A stretch of DNA of 64,000 nucleotides. Origin: Hybos culiciformis (lineage: Eukaryota; Arthropoda; Insecta; Diptera; Hybotidae). The stretch spans positions 91,535,213 to 91,599,212 of the forward strand of contig OZ023274.1 of assembly GCA_964007475.1 (NCBI GenBank), read 5' to 3'. The translations under genes were made by a program, and so were the position numbers. The notes under the pieces were generated by a model. It searched no databases and had not been told where the DNA came from. It was given only the letters and a program-made list of their open reading frames with translations. Shown in pieces: positions 63,601 through 64,000 of this stretch (within the stretch, counting starts at the first letter, position 1; every line of letters begins with the position of its first letter).

Positions 63601-64000
63601 GAGCATTAAGAGCTTCTTTTCTCCACAATATCTTTTTCAATTTTTACCCAACATTCCTGGATATTCTATTAAATCGATATTAATTAAAAGAACTTTAAAA
63701 AATAACTCTGGATTATTAACTAAATATATGAGATGTTATCAGTTCAGTATATTCAAAAATTTAGTATAGATGATTAAATTTATTGACCAATAATTAAACA
63801 TATAATAAGTATTATAAGTAAATAATTTGAGTATATGCCAAAATTTTAGGTAGAAGTAAATAATTTTTTTTTTTTACGTTTCGTAATAAATAAATAAATT
63901 GCTGGCAAAATGTTTATATTTTCATAATTTTAATAATCCAAATTTTCATAAATTATTTTTTGTAAAATAGTTTTTACTCTAAATGTGTTTTTTATTTTTT
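60666..64000. other. AT-rich noncoding DNA
   Basis: No supportable gene. A perfect 8-bp stem GGATTATG...CATAATCC occurs at 63486-63509. Open frames up to 77 codons are within chance for this composition. Confidence 0.5.

Overview
The window reads as nuclear DNA of a metazoan, most likely an insect. It is extremely AT-rich (about four-fifths by eye) and crowded with homopolymer A and T runs. It has almost no long open reading frames, no operons or ribosome-binding sites, and several TA-flanked and foldback-type mobile elements. I could not fix the species.

One convincing coding segment is present. It lies on the minus strand at 45950-44841: a 370-codon, serine-, lysine- and asparagine-rich, apparently disordered N-terminus that begins at a well-placed ATG and ends at a splice donor (ACC|GTACGT). 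I do not recognise the protein. At the extreme left edge (56-1, minus) a short GC-richer open segment follows a good polypyrimidine tract and AG acceptor, and it is in a phase that fits this donor. If the two belong together, positions 57-44840 are intron, possibly a single intron of about 44.8 kb. That would explain why the left two-thirds of the window has no recognisable gene. Everything to the right of 45950 would be 5' flank, 5' UTR or upstream intron.

The structured content is mobile-element DNA. (i) Three diverged copies of a CACTGAAAAA-ended, TA-flanked repeat lie at 2480-3023, 3178-3720 and 21225-21632. The second is split by a 149-bp element with GC-rich ends at 3293-3441. (ii) A set of foldback-like elements built from inverted arrays of short motifs around GC-rich cores lies at 16071-16866, 21717-22262 and 52749-53216. 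Their cores share modules, including a 61-bp block that is identical between loci about 31 kb apart. (iii) A 1235-bp element at 52433-53667 is made of about 30 copies of an ACCAGTTGTACAAT-type motif, is flanked by a perfect 9-bp duplication (CCGACAGAG), and contains one of the foldback elements. (iv) Smaller inverted-repeat elements lie at 18757-19046, 38727-39100 and 57515-58283; the last carries a tRNA-like segment. (v) Short tandem duplications and the 3' tail of a further repeat lie at 17.1, 23.7, 24.7, 56.8 and 60.0-60.7 kb.

The rest is featureless AT-rich noncoding sequence. The best candidate for something undescribed is the modular foldback family with exchangeable GC-rich, G-quadruplex-capable cores. 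One of these cores has become a near-perfect palindrome with 66-bp arms and a 3-nt loop.
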